64,000 bases of DNA from Maea johnstoni (GCA_963942565.1 OZ012696.1:25630732-25694731); one strand, 5' to 3'. Shown: positions 21,812 to 34,879, numbered from the stretch's first letter. Numbers and translations are program-made. The notes: generated from the sequence alone by a model not told the origin.

Positions 21812-22412
21812 AGAGAAAATAAAAAACTTTTTTACACGACCCTCTTTCGAGGAGGGTAAAATAAGAATTTTTCTATCCGCCCGCAAATGTACCATGATGC
21901 AGGTGAGATCAAAACAAAATTAGTTGGCTGTTTTTCTGGAAATCATAGAATTTAAAAAAAAAAAAATTTCCACTGTTTTTCGAAAAACAGCATATAAAAT
22001 AATTCCACCGTTTTCCAAAAACAACAAAATTTTATTCTGCCATTCACACCTGCACCATCATACATATGTGACAGAGGGAGGGTAAATAAACTTAGACCAC
22101 TAAAGAGCTTGGGTGTTTCAGTTGGTCATCTAAGTCAAGTGGGAGGGTAAAAACCTATTTTCACCCTCCCTTTCCTGGCAAAGGAACTACATGTACATGT
22201 ATCAATTTGCTTGAAATTCATTTACCTTTGTAGGGTAAATAAAAGCTGTATCTGCCCTCCCTTTGTAGAGGTCAGGTAAATATAAAGTGGTTGGTTAGAA
22301 ATAAAGTTTTACTTACCCTCCCTCCGTCAAATATGCGGCAGGGCAAAAAAAAAAAGTTTTTTATATACCTTCCCACAAAACACAGTCGTGTAAAAGTTTA
22401 TTTTCTCTTTCA
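21812..22412. repeat. Foldback element upstream of MORC
   Basis: Left AGAAAATAAAAAACTTTTT plus TACACGACC is mirrored at the right by TCGTGTAAAAGTTTATTTTC. The interior repeats GGGAGGGTAAA strings on both strands. It starts about 80 bp from the MORC start codon. Confidence 0.55.
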
Positions 22413-23382
22413 TATCTGTACCTTCGTTCTTTTTCGGAAACAGGAATCCCTGTTGTATCTCGGATGTTTTGATCGAATAGGGGTGCGTTTTGTTTCATGA
22501 ATAGGTTGACCTAAATCAAAGCGTTATGGAAATGAGTCTGGTCGTACAGGGCCTCGTTCAGCACCATAAACGTTGATCAACGTTGATAAACGTTTCCCGT
22601 TCAGATCGCCATAAAATCAAAACGCATCTTACAACCGATTTGAACAAAATTAAGTAAGGATTATACAAATAAACAATGTAGAATACGGACGTGACTGGTT
22701 CTGGGGGGTGTTTCAAGTTATAAAGATAAGCGCCCCGTTTTCTTGGTGCACATGCTTATTTTCAAACGGCATTATGCTGGGACCTCTAACGTCGGTTCAG
22801 GCCAATACAGATATTATATAAATAAATATTGGGTGGTACCAGAGTAAGAGTTGCTCAAGCTAGTTCGAGCAGCCACTAGCTTCTCAGCCCGCCATTTTAA
22901 ATGTGGCGTAAATTGGCTCCAGCAGTACTACAGAAATCAGTTGAATACCACCTGCTGCATTGGTAAAGGCCAGGTCCAATGAACAGCTAGCTTGCATTCA
23001 GCATTAAGAACTTTATTGAAATAACTACACCACAATTTAGCTAAAAAACTTTTTAAAAAACTACAAAAAAGACTTAAGTCATGTGGCACCCAATCCATGT
23101 GATTAACCAGAACCAGCTCGCTAAAAACAACTTTGGTTAGAACCAGATCACGTGCCTAGTATAACCCCATGTGCACCCGGCGCACGCCCCCCTCCCCCCC
23201 CTAAAACTCCCAGAGGGAGCCTGATGTGATCTCCCTTTCCCAACTGGAACAGCAAATCTTGTAGTATATACCATCATTACTAGCCTAGTTTGTGGGGCCC
23301 GTTTACAGGGCAGAGCAGGGGTCAGCTGGCCGGCTTCATGTTACCTTGTCCACTGCTACTAGTATGTGGCTGGCACTGCTTT
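22413..23382. other. Intergenic, nothing recognised
   Basis: Contains a short ACGTTGATCAACGTTGATAA palindromic string near 22572. No gene is visible. Confidence 0.3.
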
Positions 23383-23771
23383 AGCCCTGGTCACATTAGA
23401 CTAAGACCTCCGTGCGGCTGATTGATCGCATACGTCCAAAGTGCCGTGAACAGGTCACATGCGTCCAGTCAGAGATCTTTCATTTGTGGTCACATTAGAA
23501 TTAGCCGTGCGGCCAGTCGTGACAAGTTTTACAATCACGGAAATGTTTAAAAGCAGTTCCATTCAAAAGTGTGGGTGGGGGAGGAACGGAAGATTTTTTT
23601 AGTGGGGGGTCGAATTTTGGATTATTTTTGATTTTCGACCGCACGACCTCTACTGTTGAGGCCAACTCCTTGAGGCACCCGCAAGGTGATCCTGCGATTG
23701 CCACGGTTTTCGGCCGTAAACTGCCCGCAAACAGCCTGCACGGCGGACGGATGCCTAATGTGACCAGGGCT
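23383..23771. mobile_element. AGCCCTGGTCACATTAG inverted-end MITE
   Basis: About 389 bp with ends AGCCCTGGTCACATTAG and CTAATGTGACCAGGGCT. GC-rich compared with its surroundings. The superfamily is not clear; no convincing target duplication. Confidence 0.65.
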
Positions 23772-24101
23772 TTTCCCTTGATGGGTAAACCCGACACCAA
23801 GTAATAAAATTGGGCAGAGACAAGAAGGCTGGTCTTTTGCACATACCAGCCTTCTCGCTCTCTTCCCTGCTAACTACCCGTGGGGACAGACGTGCTTTGA
23901 CCCTCCAGGGTCTGACACTTAGATTTCAGGCTATAGGGGCCCGAAAAGGTCTTTTGACAAAAATGAGTGGTCAAAAACAGAATTTTAAAAACAGTATTAT
24001 ACATACTAATTTGGGCCCCTTGTTTGAAAAATCTAGGAGCCCACAGCAGAATAACGCGGATCTACATTTGCCAAGTATCTCTTAATGTGAGTGTTAACCC
24101 T

Positions 24102-24275
24102 TTTCTTATGTATAAACTTTTTGTCTCAACTTGGAATTTCCGCAAAATGTTGATTTTGCTCATTATGTGACTGGTCTCATTGTAAAATTTGCCCATTGCC
24201 AATAATACAAACACTCGAGCATTTAGTCACAAAAAAATGGAAAAAGCGGTTTCCAAACTCGAGTCAGACAGACTA
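24102..24275. repeat. Right part of the 448-bp palindrome family
   Basis: Shares TGTTGATTTTGCTCATTA and ACTCGAGTCAGACAGACTAT with 14986-15433. Confidence 0.68.
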
Positions 24276-24552
24276 TAGTCCTGAATATGGCAGTGACAAC
24301 AATTGAAATTTTAATTTCAAAGATAATTTCAAAGGCATCAGCTCGTTTGTATGTATGTTTATGGACTATAACTTCGACTTCATAGTTACAAAAGCATACT
24401 TTGATGAGTTGGAAATTAAAAATATAATCAACAAATATAATCAAAAGAAACATGATATTACAGGTAAAAATAGTACTGTAGGATCATTATGTTACAACAT
24501 GGGAATACCAACTTTACAGGTGTACTATGTCCTGTGTGGCAGACACATTATA

Positions 24553-24591
24553 CAAATATTCCACCCCACAGCCTGTGGGGTGGAATATTTG
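24553..24591. repeat. Perfect 18-bp hairpin
   Basis: CAAATATTCCACCCCACA and its exact inverse are separated by three bases. It would form a cruciform or a very stable RNA hairpin; no repeat family was recognised. Confidence 0.85.
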
Positions 24592-25780
24592 GGCCACAGG
24601 GATGTCATATTTGTTGTATCATACCAACAAACAATGGATGCCTGACATCGGTGACTCAATCCCATGGGGAGTTCAATCTCAGAGTTGAAAGTCGCCGTTT
24701 TATACCCTTTAAACACTTTTAATATACCAAAGCAAATGGGCTGCCTGCATTGATCCTCAGTAGTTTTCTTCAATGACATATTTTAAAAATGAAATTTGTC
24801 ATTAGATAAACTAGTGATCTAATTCTAAATTACCAATTTTGCTTGCAGGATTGCCCTGATAATACATCTTAGAGCATATATGCCCTCTGGCTTTTGATAA
24901 TGAATAACTGCAAACAAATTGGACCTAATTTTTTCAAAACTTTTGGGCATATATATATATTCAGGGAAGCATTTACTGACCCTGCAAAGAGAATAATGGC
25001 CCCTTAAAAAATCGGCTTTTTTACAACTTTTCTTTGTTCCATTTTATTTCACTTGAAAGTGTCCCAAAATGCACCTCAGAGCATCTAATTTTCAAAGATT
25101 TCTGGGGGACCATGCCCCCAGACCCCCCTACCATGGACGGCATGCTTTCGCATACCGTCGCCGCTGCGGTGCTCGTGCCGGAATTAATCTGCTTCTACTT
25201 TCTAAATTCCAGGACAAACATTTGACCTTCCTAAAAATCTTAAGGTAGACCTCTCATTTCATATTACTTTATACACAAACTTGCTCTGCAAATGCCCCTC
25301 AGAAGAGAACACCTACATTATCAATTTCCAGATCCCCCAACCAACCCCAAGATGTGGAGTTCGCGGACTTCGGCCATCTAAATTGAGAGCCCCCCTAACC
25401 TGAAATCCTGGATCCGCCCATGAGCTGTATGAACAGAGAATTTTGATCTCGCAACCTCGACTCGAGGTCGGAAACCAGAAACGATCTCCGTGAAGATGTC
25501 TAATCTCTCCACGTGGAATCACATCTGGGGTTGGCGAGAGGATTTAAGGGACCCAATCAATCTCTGAGGGGCGCGTGCAAACGCATTACAGTCAACACCC
25601 ACAAGCAATTTATCCTACCATTTTTTTTAGGAATTTCAATGGTAGGCTACAGTAGTTTTTTTTAAATTTCATTGTTTTATTTCAACCATGTATTTTCTTC
25701 ATACAAATTATATGATGCTCGCATTCTAGTGATCTTCACTTCTTCAAAAAAAGACTCATTATTTATTTATTCATCATGGG
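24592..25780. other. Intergenic repeat-like sequence
   Basis: The GC-rich strings near 25090-25160 and 25330-25420 look like decayed repeats, but I cannot assign them. No gene. Confidence 0.3.
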
Positions 25781-25965
25781 TAGTGTAAAGCGACATATTG
25801 ATATCCTTGACGTCCTAAAGAGGTCAGATAAGACATATAGATAAGACCCAAAGAACAATATAGAACTACTTGAGAATCAAGGGGGGGTCACGTGCACAAT
25901 ATTTGCTTTAAAGAGCTTATCAGTATTTAGTGCATTGCACTGCTTTATCTTTCGCCTTCGACCTG

Positions 25966-26189
25966 TTAACCCTTTCGCTGCTGGTTAATTGCAAATTTGG
26001 TCAACAAGAAATGATGAATAAGACTGAGAAATGACTGAAACCATGGCAAATGGGTACTCATCTGATAGCACTCAGCGCGCCTTTCCAATATATACCATCA
26101 TGACAGGATTGAGATGATTTTTATGTGTGCTTTTTTTTTTTGCTTTTTCGGGCATTGGACGAAAGCATCCTCAGCAGCAGTAGGTTTAA
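25966..26189. mobile_element. TTAA-type MITE, family B copy (nested)
   Basis: TTAACCCTTTCGCTGCTGG to AGCAGTAGGTTTAA, TTAA at both ends. Confidence 0.78.
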
Positions 26190-26582
26190 TCATAAAGTAT
26201 AGATATACCATCATTGATCGTTATTTTGACATTATCTTTAATTGAACTGTTTCTATCTATGTTAGATATAAATAGAAAGCTTAATCAAGGATAATGTCAA
26301 CATACCTGACAACATAATGACCAATGATAGTATATCTAAAGTTTATGATTAACAGGTCAAAGGTGTAAGATAAAGCAGTTGTATTTGATTAAGTAAATAG
26401 TGCAAGGCAATAATCACCGACTGATAAGCTCTTTAAAGCAAACATTGTGCACGCCACCCCACTTGATTATCAAGTATAGGTATAGTTTTCTATTGTTGTT
26501 TGGGTCCTGTCTATATCTTATCTGACCTTTCTATGACGTCAGTGGCATCAATATGACTTACCTTACCAACTGTAAATCTGCA

Positions 26583-27098
26583 CTATGGAACAGTGCAACC
26601 GCCTGTAGTAGACGTAGTCTCTCCTTGATCTTTCGTTGTCCTTGGTTCTTTGGTATTGGTACTCTTACTATGTAATTTACCAAGATAATTGCTACGTCCC
26701 ACATGTAGGGAATAGCAAAGTTTTCTAGATATGGGTTCAATCACTCCGATGGCCTCAGGGTAGTTGGGTAGGCATTTAAGCAGTTTGGAGGGATCGATTA
26801 TTAATTGCATCACGCTACATGGGTTATGAAAGAGTTCAGTTGAATAATCAGCCCCTAGGAAGTTAGATAAGGCTTTGCGTAGGAGCTTTAGGTACTCTCT
26901 TCTGTTGCCCTCTAGGTGGTCGCATTCTAGCAGGAAATGTTGAATGGTCTCGTCCTCTCTGTTGCAGAGTTTACAGGTGGGGTCAGATTTCTTGAATCTT
27001 GCTAGATCTGCGTTGAGGGTGTAACGACCTGTGAGCATTCTTGCCTTAATTTGTCCTCTTTTTATGTCTAGGGGATTGGATTCCACGGTTTCCCACAC
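26583..27098 (-). pseudogene. LINE C-terminal Cys/His domain
   Basis: Reads CKLCNREDETIQHFLLECD (C-x2-C-x7-H-x4-C), common at the end of LINE polyproteins, then RKLCYSLHVGRSNYLGK. The stop is about 28 bp from the 3' end of the element. Confidence 0.82.
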
Positions 27099-27321
27099 TG
27101 GGTGGAGGGTTCCAGGATTGTAGGATGTTTTGTTGAGCCATTTGAGGGTGGATTTCCCTTCAGCTTCTTTGAGGGTTTTCTCAGTCCAGTAAGAGCGGAT
27201 TGATCTTCTGGTTTCTATTTTCCACTCTTCCTTGTTTGGGGGGAGAGCAAGCAGGTCATAAGCGCTGAGTAGGCTGTACTTGTCAAGTATTTTCCTGACC
27301 TTTTGGGTCCAGCTAGAAGAA

Positions 27322-28943
27322 TCAGTCTTTTAGGGCAAGTTGCCTCCATATGAGTTCCTTTTCTTTTGCGTTTTCCAGCCGAAGTGTACGTCCGAACAGT
27401 CCTAGGACCTGGGAGTCTAGGAATGCTTCCATGGGTAGGGTTCCCAGAAGAATGTGATTAGCACAAGAGGCTGATTCCTGCGGTAGTAACTGTATTCTCC
27501 TCAGGAGGCCCTGCATGAAGGCCTCTAGCTCTTGGGTGTTGGAAGCAGTTAGGTTGAGGGTCTCGAAACCGTACCCAAGTGTAGGTTGAACATACGTTTC
27601 GAGGATTCGCAGGGAGACTTTCGGATGGAGACAGTTGATGCCGTAAATTCCGGTTCCAAGGAGTGCATATGTGGTTTTGCGGGCAGTCTTGATTCTTTCT
27701 TGTACCGCTTCGTTTGCTCGGTTGTCGTTGGTTCGGACTATGCCTAGGTGCGTTTCTTTTGTTGATAGCTCTACTACTTGGTTGTTCATGAGCAGGCCTG
27801 GATTTACAGGTTCTCGTTTCTTGGTGAAGACCATCGCCTTTGATTTGGAGGTGCTGTATTTGAATCTTTCCTTGGTTGATTCGAGCCAGGCTAGTTCAGT
27901 CATCGTTTGGAGGTCTGTAGCTGTGTCTGCTAGCAGGGCTATGTCGTCCGCACATGTGGGGGCCCCAACGTAAATGGAGCCTATTGTTTTTCCTACACCA
28001 GATCGCTCTAGCTTGTTCAGAAACGGGTTCCCTCTTCTGTTGAACAGGATGGTGGAATTGAGCCCTCCTTGCCGGATTCCTTGGCCCTCGGGGAATGTCT
28101 CGGATAGTTGCCCCTTCCACTTTAGGCAAGATGTCATGTCTTCGTACAAGTTGTTCAGCAGCATCCTATGTGTAGATCGTGGATACTGTTTAGCATCGAC
28201 TTTTGATAGACTACGTCGAATGCCTTGGATGCGTCTAGGAAGAGGACAAACATGGGGGCGCCCCGGTCTTGCGCATCGGCTGCCGCCTCTGTGACGAGTA
28301 ATGCTGCATTTGTAGCCGAGGAACCTTCTGTGAACCCTCTTTGTAAGTTGTTAAGTTGTGGGGTGATTATAGCTTTTAGTGGGTACTGGAGAATCTTCTC
28401 GAGAACCTTGCTGAACAGCATGGTTATGGTGATGCGTCGATAGTTGTCGGGGTCTCTCGGGGACTTCTTCTTTTTGAAGACTGGGGAGATTACTCCTTCT
28501 TTGAGGATATTGGGAATCTCTTGACTGTCGATGATCCGGTTCATGATCTCTGCGAGTACTGAAGCCGCAAGGGGGCTGGCATAGATGAGATGTTCAACCA
28601 TGATTCCTGCAGGATCTGGTGCCTTTCCTCTGTTCAGGGTGTGAATAACTTCCAGTATCAACTGTGGGGATATTGGCGGTAGGATTTTGGTAGGATTCTG
28701 TATATACTTTTGCTTGAGGAATTCATTCTTGAGTTCAGACTTCTGCTTGTCTCCTTGATCATACTGGGGTAGGTCCTTCGGGGTTGCTCGGGCATGGAAG
28801 TACCCTTCCAATGCTTTTATGAGATTGTCGCCTGAGACGGATTCGCCGTTGATCAGCATTTCATCAGGGAGATCGGATGTGGATCCTCTCTGTCTGGATA
28901 TGAGCTTATAGAAGGTTCTGTCATCTCCTCGGTGTGCTTTCAT
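27322..28943 (-). pseudogene. LINE reverse transcriptase domain
   Basis: Target-primed reverse transcriptase. Reads GKAPDPAGIMVEHLIYA, SPVFKKKKSPRDPDNYRRIT, LQRGFTEGSSATNAALL, motif A FVLFLDASKAFD, EGQGIRQGG and motif C CADDIALLAD. Motif C has Cys instead of the usual Tyr (CADD); I recall this as typical for a subset of invertebrate LINEs, so I do not treat it as damage. Two overlapping frames (28943-28155 and 28164-27322) show a frameshift near 28160. Confidence 0.9.
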
Positions 28944-29308
28944 AATGCTGTCTGGTTTCTTGAGTCTTTCCCTTGCAGCTGTTTGTCTTTTTCTCCTTTC
29001 GGAACAGCTTTTTCAGCTGACAGAGATCTGAGTATGTGGAATTGTTGGCATCTGTAGGCTTCCCTTCCTGTTTCCAGAGCCAGAACTGTAGCTTTTCTTG
29101 TTTGCTGATTAAGGTCATTCTTGGGGTCCATGGGCGCATGCGCTTTGGGTTCGATTTTCTGTGGCTTGTTGTGGCACCTCTGAAGGCTTCCTCTAGGCAT
29201 CTTATGAGGTCCTCTAGCATCATGGAGTGAAGGCTAGCTATGATGCTTCTGCACTTGGCCTCGGTGTTATCTTGGTAGATTTCAAGGTCGATCCGCTCCC
29301 ATTTGGGT

Positions 29309-30062
29309 CTAGGGACTGCCGCAGCCCTTGGAGGGTGGGTGGTCTTGCTTGGGAATTTGGAAGGATTGCTTAAACTTAGCGATGACCGGGTTGTGTGAGG
29401 AGACGTTTAGCGGCTCCCTTTCTAGCACCTTGTACGATGAGCACACATCTCGGAGAGCTTTGTCGCAAAGAATATAGTCTATTTGTGATCTTGCACATTG
29501 GGTGAAGTGATAGTAGGTAGGTGTGGCAACTTGCTCAGGAGGATGGAGCATGGTTTCGTCTGTGAATTGCTGGAGCAACCTGTCGTGAGCATAGCTGGAT
29601 CTCGTCAGGGACCCATTCATGTCTCCTGCCCACATCACCTTGCAGTCCATGTATTTCAGCTGGAGCTCCTCCACTTCGCACAGAATTTCTTGAAATTTGG
29701 ATAGGTGGTTACTGGAGCCATTCGCGGGCATGTATGAGTTAATGAGGAGGATGGGGTCGGATTCCGGCAGCGTCAGTCTGATGGCTTGCAGACGGTTTGT
29801 GCCTTCCTTTAGAATTTCCACATGCTTGTTTAGCTCCCGTTTCCAGATAAGAGCGATGCCTCCTTTCCTACGTTTGACGTTGATAGGGAACTCTTCATCT
29901 TCTTGGTCAGAGTATTTAGCGTAGAGGTAGTGATCAGGAAAACTGGCCGCCAGCTTGTCTTCTTCAAAGCCATAGAGCCAGTGCTCTTGAATGGCCAGAA
30001 TACTTGTTTTGGAGGCCAACAGCTGGGCGTAGGCTAGGTTGCTGGTAACCCCCTCTACGTTA
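29309..30062 (-). pseudogene. LINE endonuclease domain
   Basis: EEP-family endonuclease that nicks target DNA. It reads ITVATFNVEGV, ILAIQEHWLYG (catalytic E), MWAGDMNGS (GDxN), RSQIDYILCD and VSSHNPVIAKF (catalytic H). All core motifs are intact within this stretch. The frame is open upstream to about 30140, overlapping the end of ORF1. It is separated from the RT region by frame changes near 29309 and 28950. Confidence 0.88.
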
Positions 30063-30251
30063 AAGGTGGCTACTGTTATTTGTTGTTTTTGGTTAGAAGG
30101 CGCTGTCCTAAAAAAGGCTGCTGGGAAGGATGGGTTTCTGTGTCACTAGATTCTGGTGGACTGTTGTACTTGTCTTCTGATATCACAGGATCAGGAGTCG
30201 GGATTTGGTGCCTCCCTTCCTCTCCCCTAATACTGGCCTCTTCGTCTACTT

Positions 30252-32480
30252 CTACTTGGGGACATAGCGGCTGTACCATTGTTGTGCTTTCGTCAGCAAG
30301 CGGGTTATGTTGGGCGATCTCTTCGGCGTGGCTTGTTGTACTTGGATAGCCATAGCTCGACCCGCTGGTACTTGTGGTGGACTATTGACGCCAAGTGTGC
30401 TCTTGCAATGGTCATAGTCATACACATGCTTGTTTAGGGGTTCACAGGTGCTACTTTGATGGTTGTAGTCATATACTATCGTTGGGGTATAATCGGAGAG
30501 AGCAGGCTGTCTTGGAGTGAATGTTTCACCTCTGAGGCTATCGGGGTTGCGGTTGTCGTCTCTTCGCTTAAACGGGCGTTCATGGAACGTGGACCCTCTA
30601 TTGGTTCTACCTAGTCGATTTCTTCTAGGGATATACCTTCCCGAAGATTCCCAAGGGTTTACCGTGTCAGGCAGCCTGTTAAGCTTGGAGAGGACGTCCA
30701 TCAGTAGAGACTGGTTTTTAAATTTGGATTCCTGGATTTGCGTAAAGCGATTTGCCTGGTCCAGTCTTGTCTGGAAAATCAAGTTTTCCAGATTGTGAAC
30801 ATCTGTTGTAAGCGCCGCACTTCCGGGGGTGGTTGGCGGCTCCCTGGCATTCGGTACCGCCTGCTCTGCTTGTGTGTTTGGGTTAGATGACACAGCGGCC
30901 AGTTTGAGCCTTAGGAATCTGTTTTCCTCTCTCTCGGCCTTGATATCGTCTTCTAACTTGATGGCATAAGCTCTAGAGCAGGCTTACTTCTTGGCGAGGT
31001 CTGCCACTTCAAGTTCTTGTTGCTTGAGTTGTTTTTCTCTGGTTTGTAGGCTTTTCTCCTTGGTGCGTAGCTGTTTCTCTTTGTTATCAAGTTTTTCCCT
31101 CTGCTGGTCTTCCGGGGTTGGATCTGTCAGCATGTTTGGTCTGCCCGTGTTCAGGATTGGATCCCTTCTAGTGGAGGGCGGCTGCACACTTAGGACGTTC
31201 CCCACACTTAGGACATTCCCCACAGAGATGTTGTTGGTGCTGGGTATGACGGTGTTTGCAGTGGAGTTTGGTGTACTTCCTGCAGTACTGACTATTTGAG
31301 GATTTCCAGGCCCTACTGTAGGGCCTACCGGTGTATTTGGCAGGCTGCTTCTTGTCATAGCAGGGAGTTTAGGGGAGCTTTGAGTCTGTAGGTTTGCCAT
31401 TATGGGAGTGACGCTTACAAGCGGTTCGGGGGGGTTTGTAGGTGTACTGCTACTTTGGCTGTTAGCTGCAGCATCAGACAAGGCTTCTTGGGTTGGATTG
31501 GTTAGTACTTCATCAGGGTTTGCTTGATTTAGGCAGGCCTCACAGTCAAAGGTGACATCTACGTTCCTGGGGTCCCCGATTTTCTCAGGGGTAAGAGCTG
31601 CACATTCGTAGTGCACCCAGTGGAGCCCCAGATCGCACCAGATACACTTTTTCTTGCAGTTTTCAGTACAGACGGAGCAGGGGTACTGGCTAGCGTCAGG
31701 GTCCTCTTCGATAGAGGTATCCCTAGATGACTGTTCTAGATGGATCATTTCTGATCCGTAGGTATCGGGTTTTCCTATAGGTGGGAGGCTGCGAGATCTG
31801 AGGTTACGGGGGGTTGCCGTTTTGCCTGTCTTACTTGGGACATCTTTTTGGTTTACCTTTTCGGTCTGCCATGAGTTTTCCCCCTTGAGTTTTCGATAGG
31901 ACCAGAGGGCGCTTCTGCAGGCATCGTTTGCCATTTTTGCTTCTGAGCTATGGATGTCTGTAAGGGCCAGAATCTCTGGCAAGTCTTTATCAATGAACTC
32001 TTGGAGATAACTACCGTTGACCATGCCTGCGGACTGTGTGTGATACAGGTTGATGGTGTAGAGCTTCCTGCGGGGCTTAAGGTTAGCCACATGGTACATT
32101 GTCTCTACTACTTTGCCTTTCTTATCAGATTTTTGCTTTAGAGTGATAGATTTATCTTTTCCTGCCCCAGTGGACAGCCAGGTTTTAAGTGTGTTTTTTA
32201 GGAGTTCATAGAAACCTGCTTGACAGTAGAATCTGAGGCCTCCATATGTGGCTTTAAAGGACAGCTGGGCTTCTCTATTGCAGTGATCTAGTTTCTTCTT
32301 AAGTGCTTTAGCAGGGTTGAGGGTGTATTCTTGCTCTAATTTTCTACTGAGGGGGTACTCTTGCTTTTGCTCACTAGGTATGGCCGGCACACTGCTCTTG
32401 CTCCTTACAGGGGTTCTGAGGTTGGGTCCATTGATTTGGATTTCCTTCAACCTGAACCTGGTGCATGGTCTGTTGGACAT
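30252..32480 (-). pseudogene. LINE ORF1 (PHD-finger protein) with one in-frame stop
   Basis: RNA-binding/chaperone-type ORF1 of the LINE. A 498-codon open stretch ends at a TAA (30984-30986), but the same frame stays open for another 244 codons to 30252, so the protein was probably about 740 residues. A PHD finger lies at roughly residues 265-320 (YPCSVCTENCKKKCIWCDLG, LHWVHYEC, FDCEAC). A glutamine/lysine-rich coiled coil (EKQLRTKEKSLQTREKQLK) sits at the stop and continues as AIKLEDDIKAEREENRFLRL after it, supporting a single recent nonsense change. The C-terminal part is basic and proline-rich. Confidence 0.8.
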
Positions 32481-33031
32481 GTTTGCGATGTGCTGGGTAC
32501 GAGTAGCTCAGGTGGAGTTTATAGGCTCAGATGGAATTTAAAGGAGGTACCCACTAGACCTGAGGCTATAAAACTAATTACGGTAAAAAGTTGACAGATA
32601 AATTTTTACAAGATGGCCGACCCAGTGGTGCGGCTCTAACAATGATTAGAAATTCGTAGCCTGTGGGAGTACACACTAAAAGTAAAGCAACTAAGCTAAT
32701 TTAAGTAAAAGCAACTACTAGGAAGTTAAAAGCGTACTGTGTTGATCTAAAAATGCGTGAGGAAAAGCGTGTGGTTGGTTGCCCAATCACGATTAAAACT
32801 AAGAGCCGTAGACAACGAATAGATCTTGGATTTAAAAAGTGAATAAAAGTACAAAAACTGGTATACAACCAAAAATTATATGGGCGGAGAACACCTGAGA
32901 GCCACCTGAGTTGATTAAAACCGCCGTGCGGGACTTGACGTCAAATAAAAGTACAGGAAAATTTAAAAGTTCTCGGAGCTTCGTCAACACGTTGTTCTCG
33001 CTACGTCGCTACGTCGCCATCTTTGACTTGA

Positions 33032-33221
33032 CTTGATTATCAAGTATAGGTATATTTTTCTATTGTTGTTTGGGTCCTATCTATATCTTATCTGACCTTT
33101 CTATGACGTCAGTGGCATCAATATGGCTTGATTATCAGGTATAGGTTTAGTTTTCTATTGTTGTTTGGGTCCTATCTATATCTTATCTGACCTTTCTATG
33201 ACGTCAGTGGCATCAATATGG
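33032..33221. repeat. Two tandem 95-bp units (third copy at 26462)
   Basis: Unit from CTTGATTATCAAG to CATCAATATGG. Units at 33032-33126 and 33127-33221 abut. A third copy lies across the LINE at 26462-26554. Each holds GACGTCA palindromes and CTATCTATATCTTATCTGACC. Confidence 0.85.
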
Positions 33222-33296
33222 CCACTTTGCACTATTATGTGGCGAGACCTTTAAAGTTTAAAGACTTGTGCTTATAAGAAGGAGATAAGACATAGA

Positions 33297-33449
33297 GGTT
33301 CCATCACGAGTGGATAGAAAGAGAAGGTGTCTTACACAAATGATTTACTTAATTTGCGTCTTGGGACGAGACCTGCCGAGTCCCAAGACACAAAGTCACT
33401 CTCGAGTGCAAGATACCTTCTATTTCCATCCACGAGTGATGGAACCCGT
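33297..33449. repeat. ~150-bp hairpin element
   Basis: GGTTCCATCACGAGTGGATAG... is mirrored by CCATCCACGAGTGATGGAACC, with a second inner pair GTCTTGGGAC / GTCCCAAGAC. It would fold into a long stem. Confidence 0.75.
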
Positions 33450-33800
33450 TTCTCCCTCGATAAAAAGGAGAAATATATGCGTTTTTCCATAAAGATAGCT
33501 AGACGTTTTTGCGCCAATTCTTTGATTATTTTGCGAGCCCGCTCGCAGCTTAGCATCATCTTCAGCGCATCCACACAAATAGGATTTCAGCAGAACCTGT
33601 GGAAAGATAGTGATCCTGTGACCATACAAGTAACCTTTCAATGCGCTTTTTCACACTTAAAAAAACATTCCATTATGATCCTCTGCCAGTAAAATGTTGT
33701 ATCCATGGCTTCGTTAGTGTCAACACGCCCTTTGCTTTGCTAATGGCCGTGTGATAGAACAAACTACATCGGAAGAACGCGCTGCGTTGTTTGGTTAATC

Positions 33801-34000
33801 NNNNNNNNNNNNNNNNNNNNNNNNNNNNNNNNNNNNNNNNNNNNNNNNNNNNNNNNNNNNNNNNNNNNNNNNNNNNNNNNNNNNNNNNNNNNNNNNNNNN
33901 NNNNNNNNNNNNNNNNNNNNNNNNNNNNNNNNNNNNNNNNNNNNNNNNNNNNNNNNNNNNNNNNNNNNNNNNNNNNNNNNNNNNNNNNNNNNNNNNNNNN
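33801..34000. other. Assembly gap (200 N)
   Basis: Exactly 200 N, typical of a scaffolding spacer; true length unknown. It abuts a microsatellite, the likely cause of assembly failure. Confidence 0.99.
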
Positions 34001-34870
<870 letters not shown>

Positions 34871-34879
34871 AGAATATTG

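Larger units (their letters stand above)
26555..33031 (-). mobile_element. CR1/L2-group LINE with PHD-finger ORF1, nearly full length, decayed
   Basis: Non-LTR retrotransposon on the minus strand: GC-rich 5' region (33031-32481, beginning near AGATGGCGACGTAGCG), ORF1 with PHD finger, apurinic-type endonuclease, reverse transcriptase and a C-terminal Cys/His motif, with a very short 3' tail (GGTAAGGTAAG). Each side carries a copy of the same 95-bp block (26462-26554 and 33032-33126), from the host foldback element. PHD-bearing ORF1 proteins are known from CR1-like LINEs. The second coding region is broken by several frameshifts and stops, so the copy is dead but recognisable end to end. Confidence 0.88.
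25781..33234. mobile_element. Foldback element split by a LINE
   Basis: Left arm 25781-25965 (TAGTGTAAAG inward, with CGTCCTAAAGAGGTCAGATAA and AAAGAGCTTATCAG) is mirrored by 26350-26554 and the terminal copies at 33032-33234 (ending CTTTGCACTA). The centre is a smaller palindrome (26190-26345). A family B MITE (25966-26189) and a ~6.5-kb LINE (26555-33031) are nested inside. The terminal 95-bp block exists in three copies. Confidence 0.65.

Noticed and set aside
23501-23842. 113-codon minus-strand frame
   Set aside because: Mostly covers the AGCCCTGG MITE and shows no family features.
27671-28443. Plus-strand frames opposite the LINE reverse transcriptase
   Set aside because: Antisense shadows of the RT coding sequence with no domain.
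28155-28943. Reverse transcriptase as part of an LTR element
   Set aside because: Gene order (ORF1, EEP endonuclease, RT, Cys/His end), no protease or integrase and no LTRs: a LINE.
25781-33234. 8-bp target duplication around the LINE-bearing foldback
   Set aside because: Flanks ATCATGGG and TTATGTGG do not match well enough.
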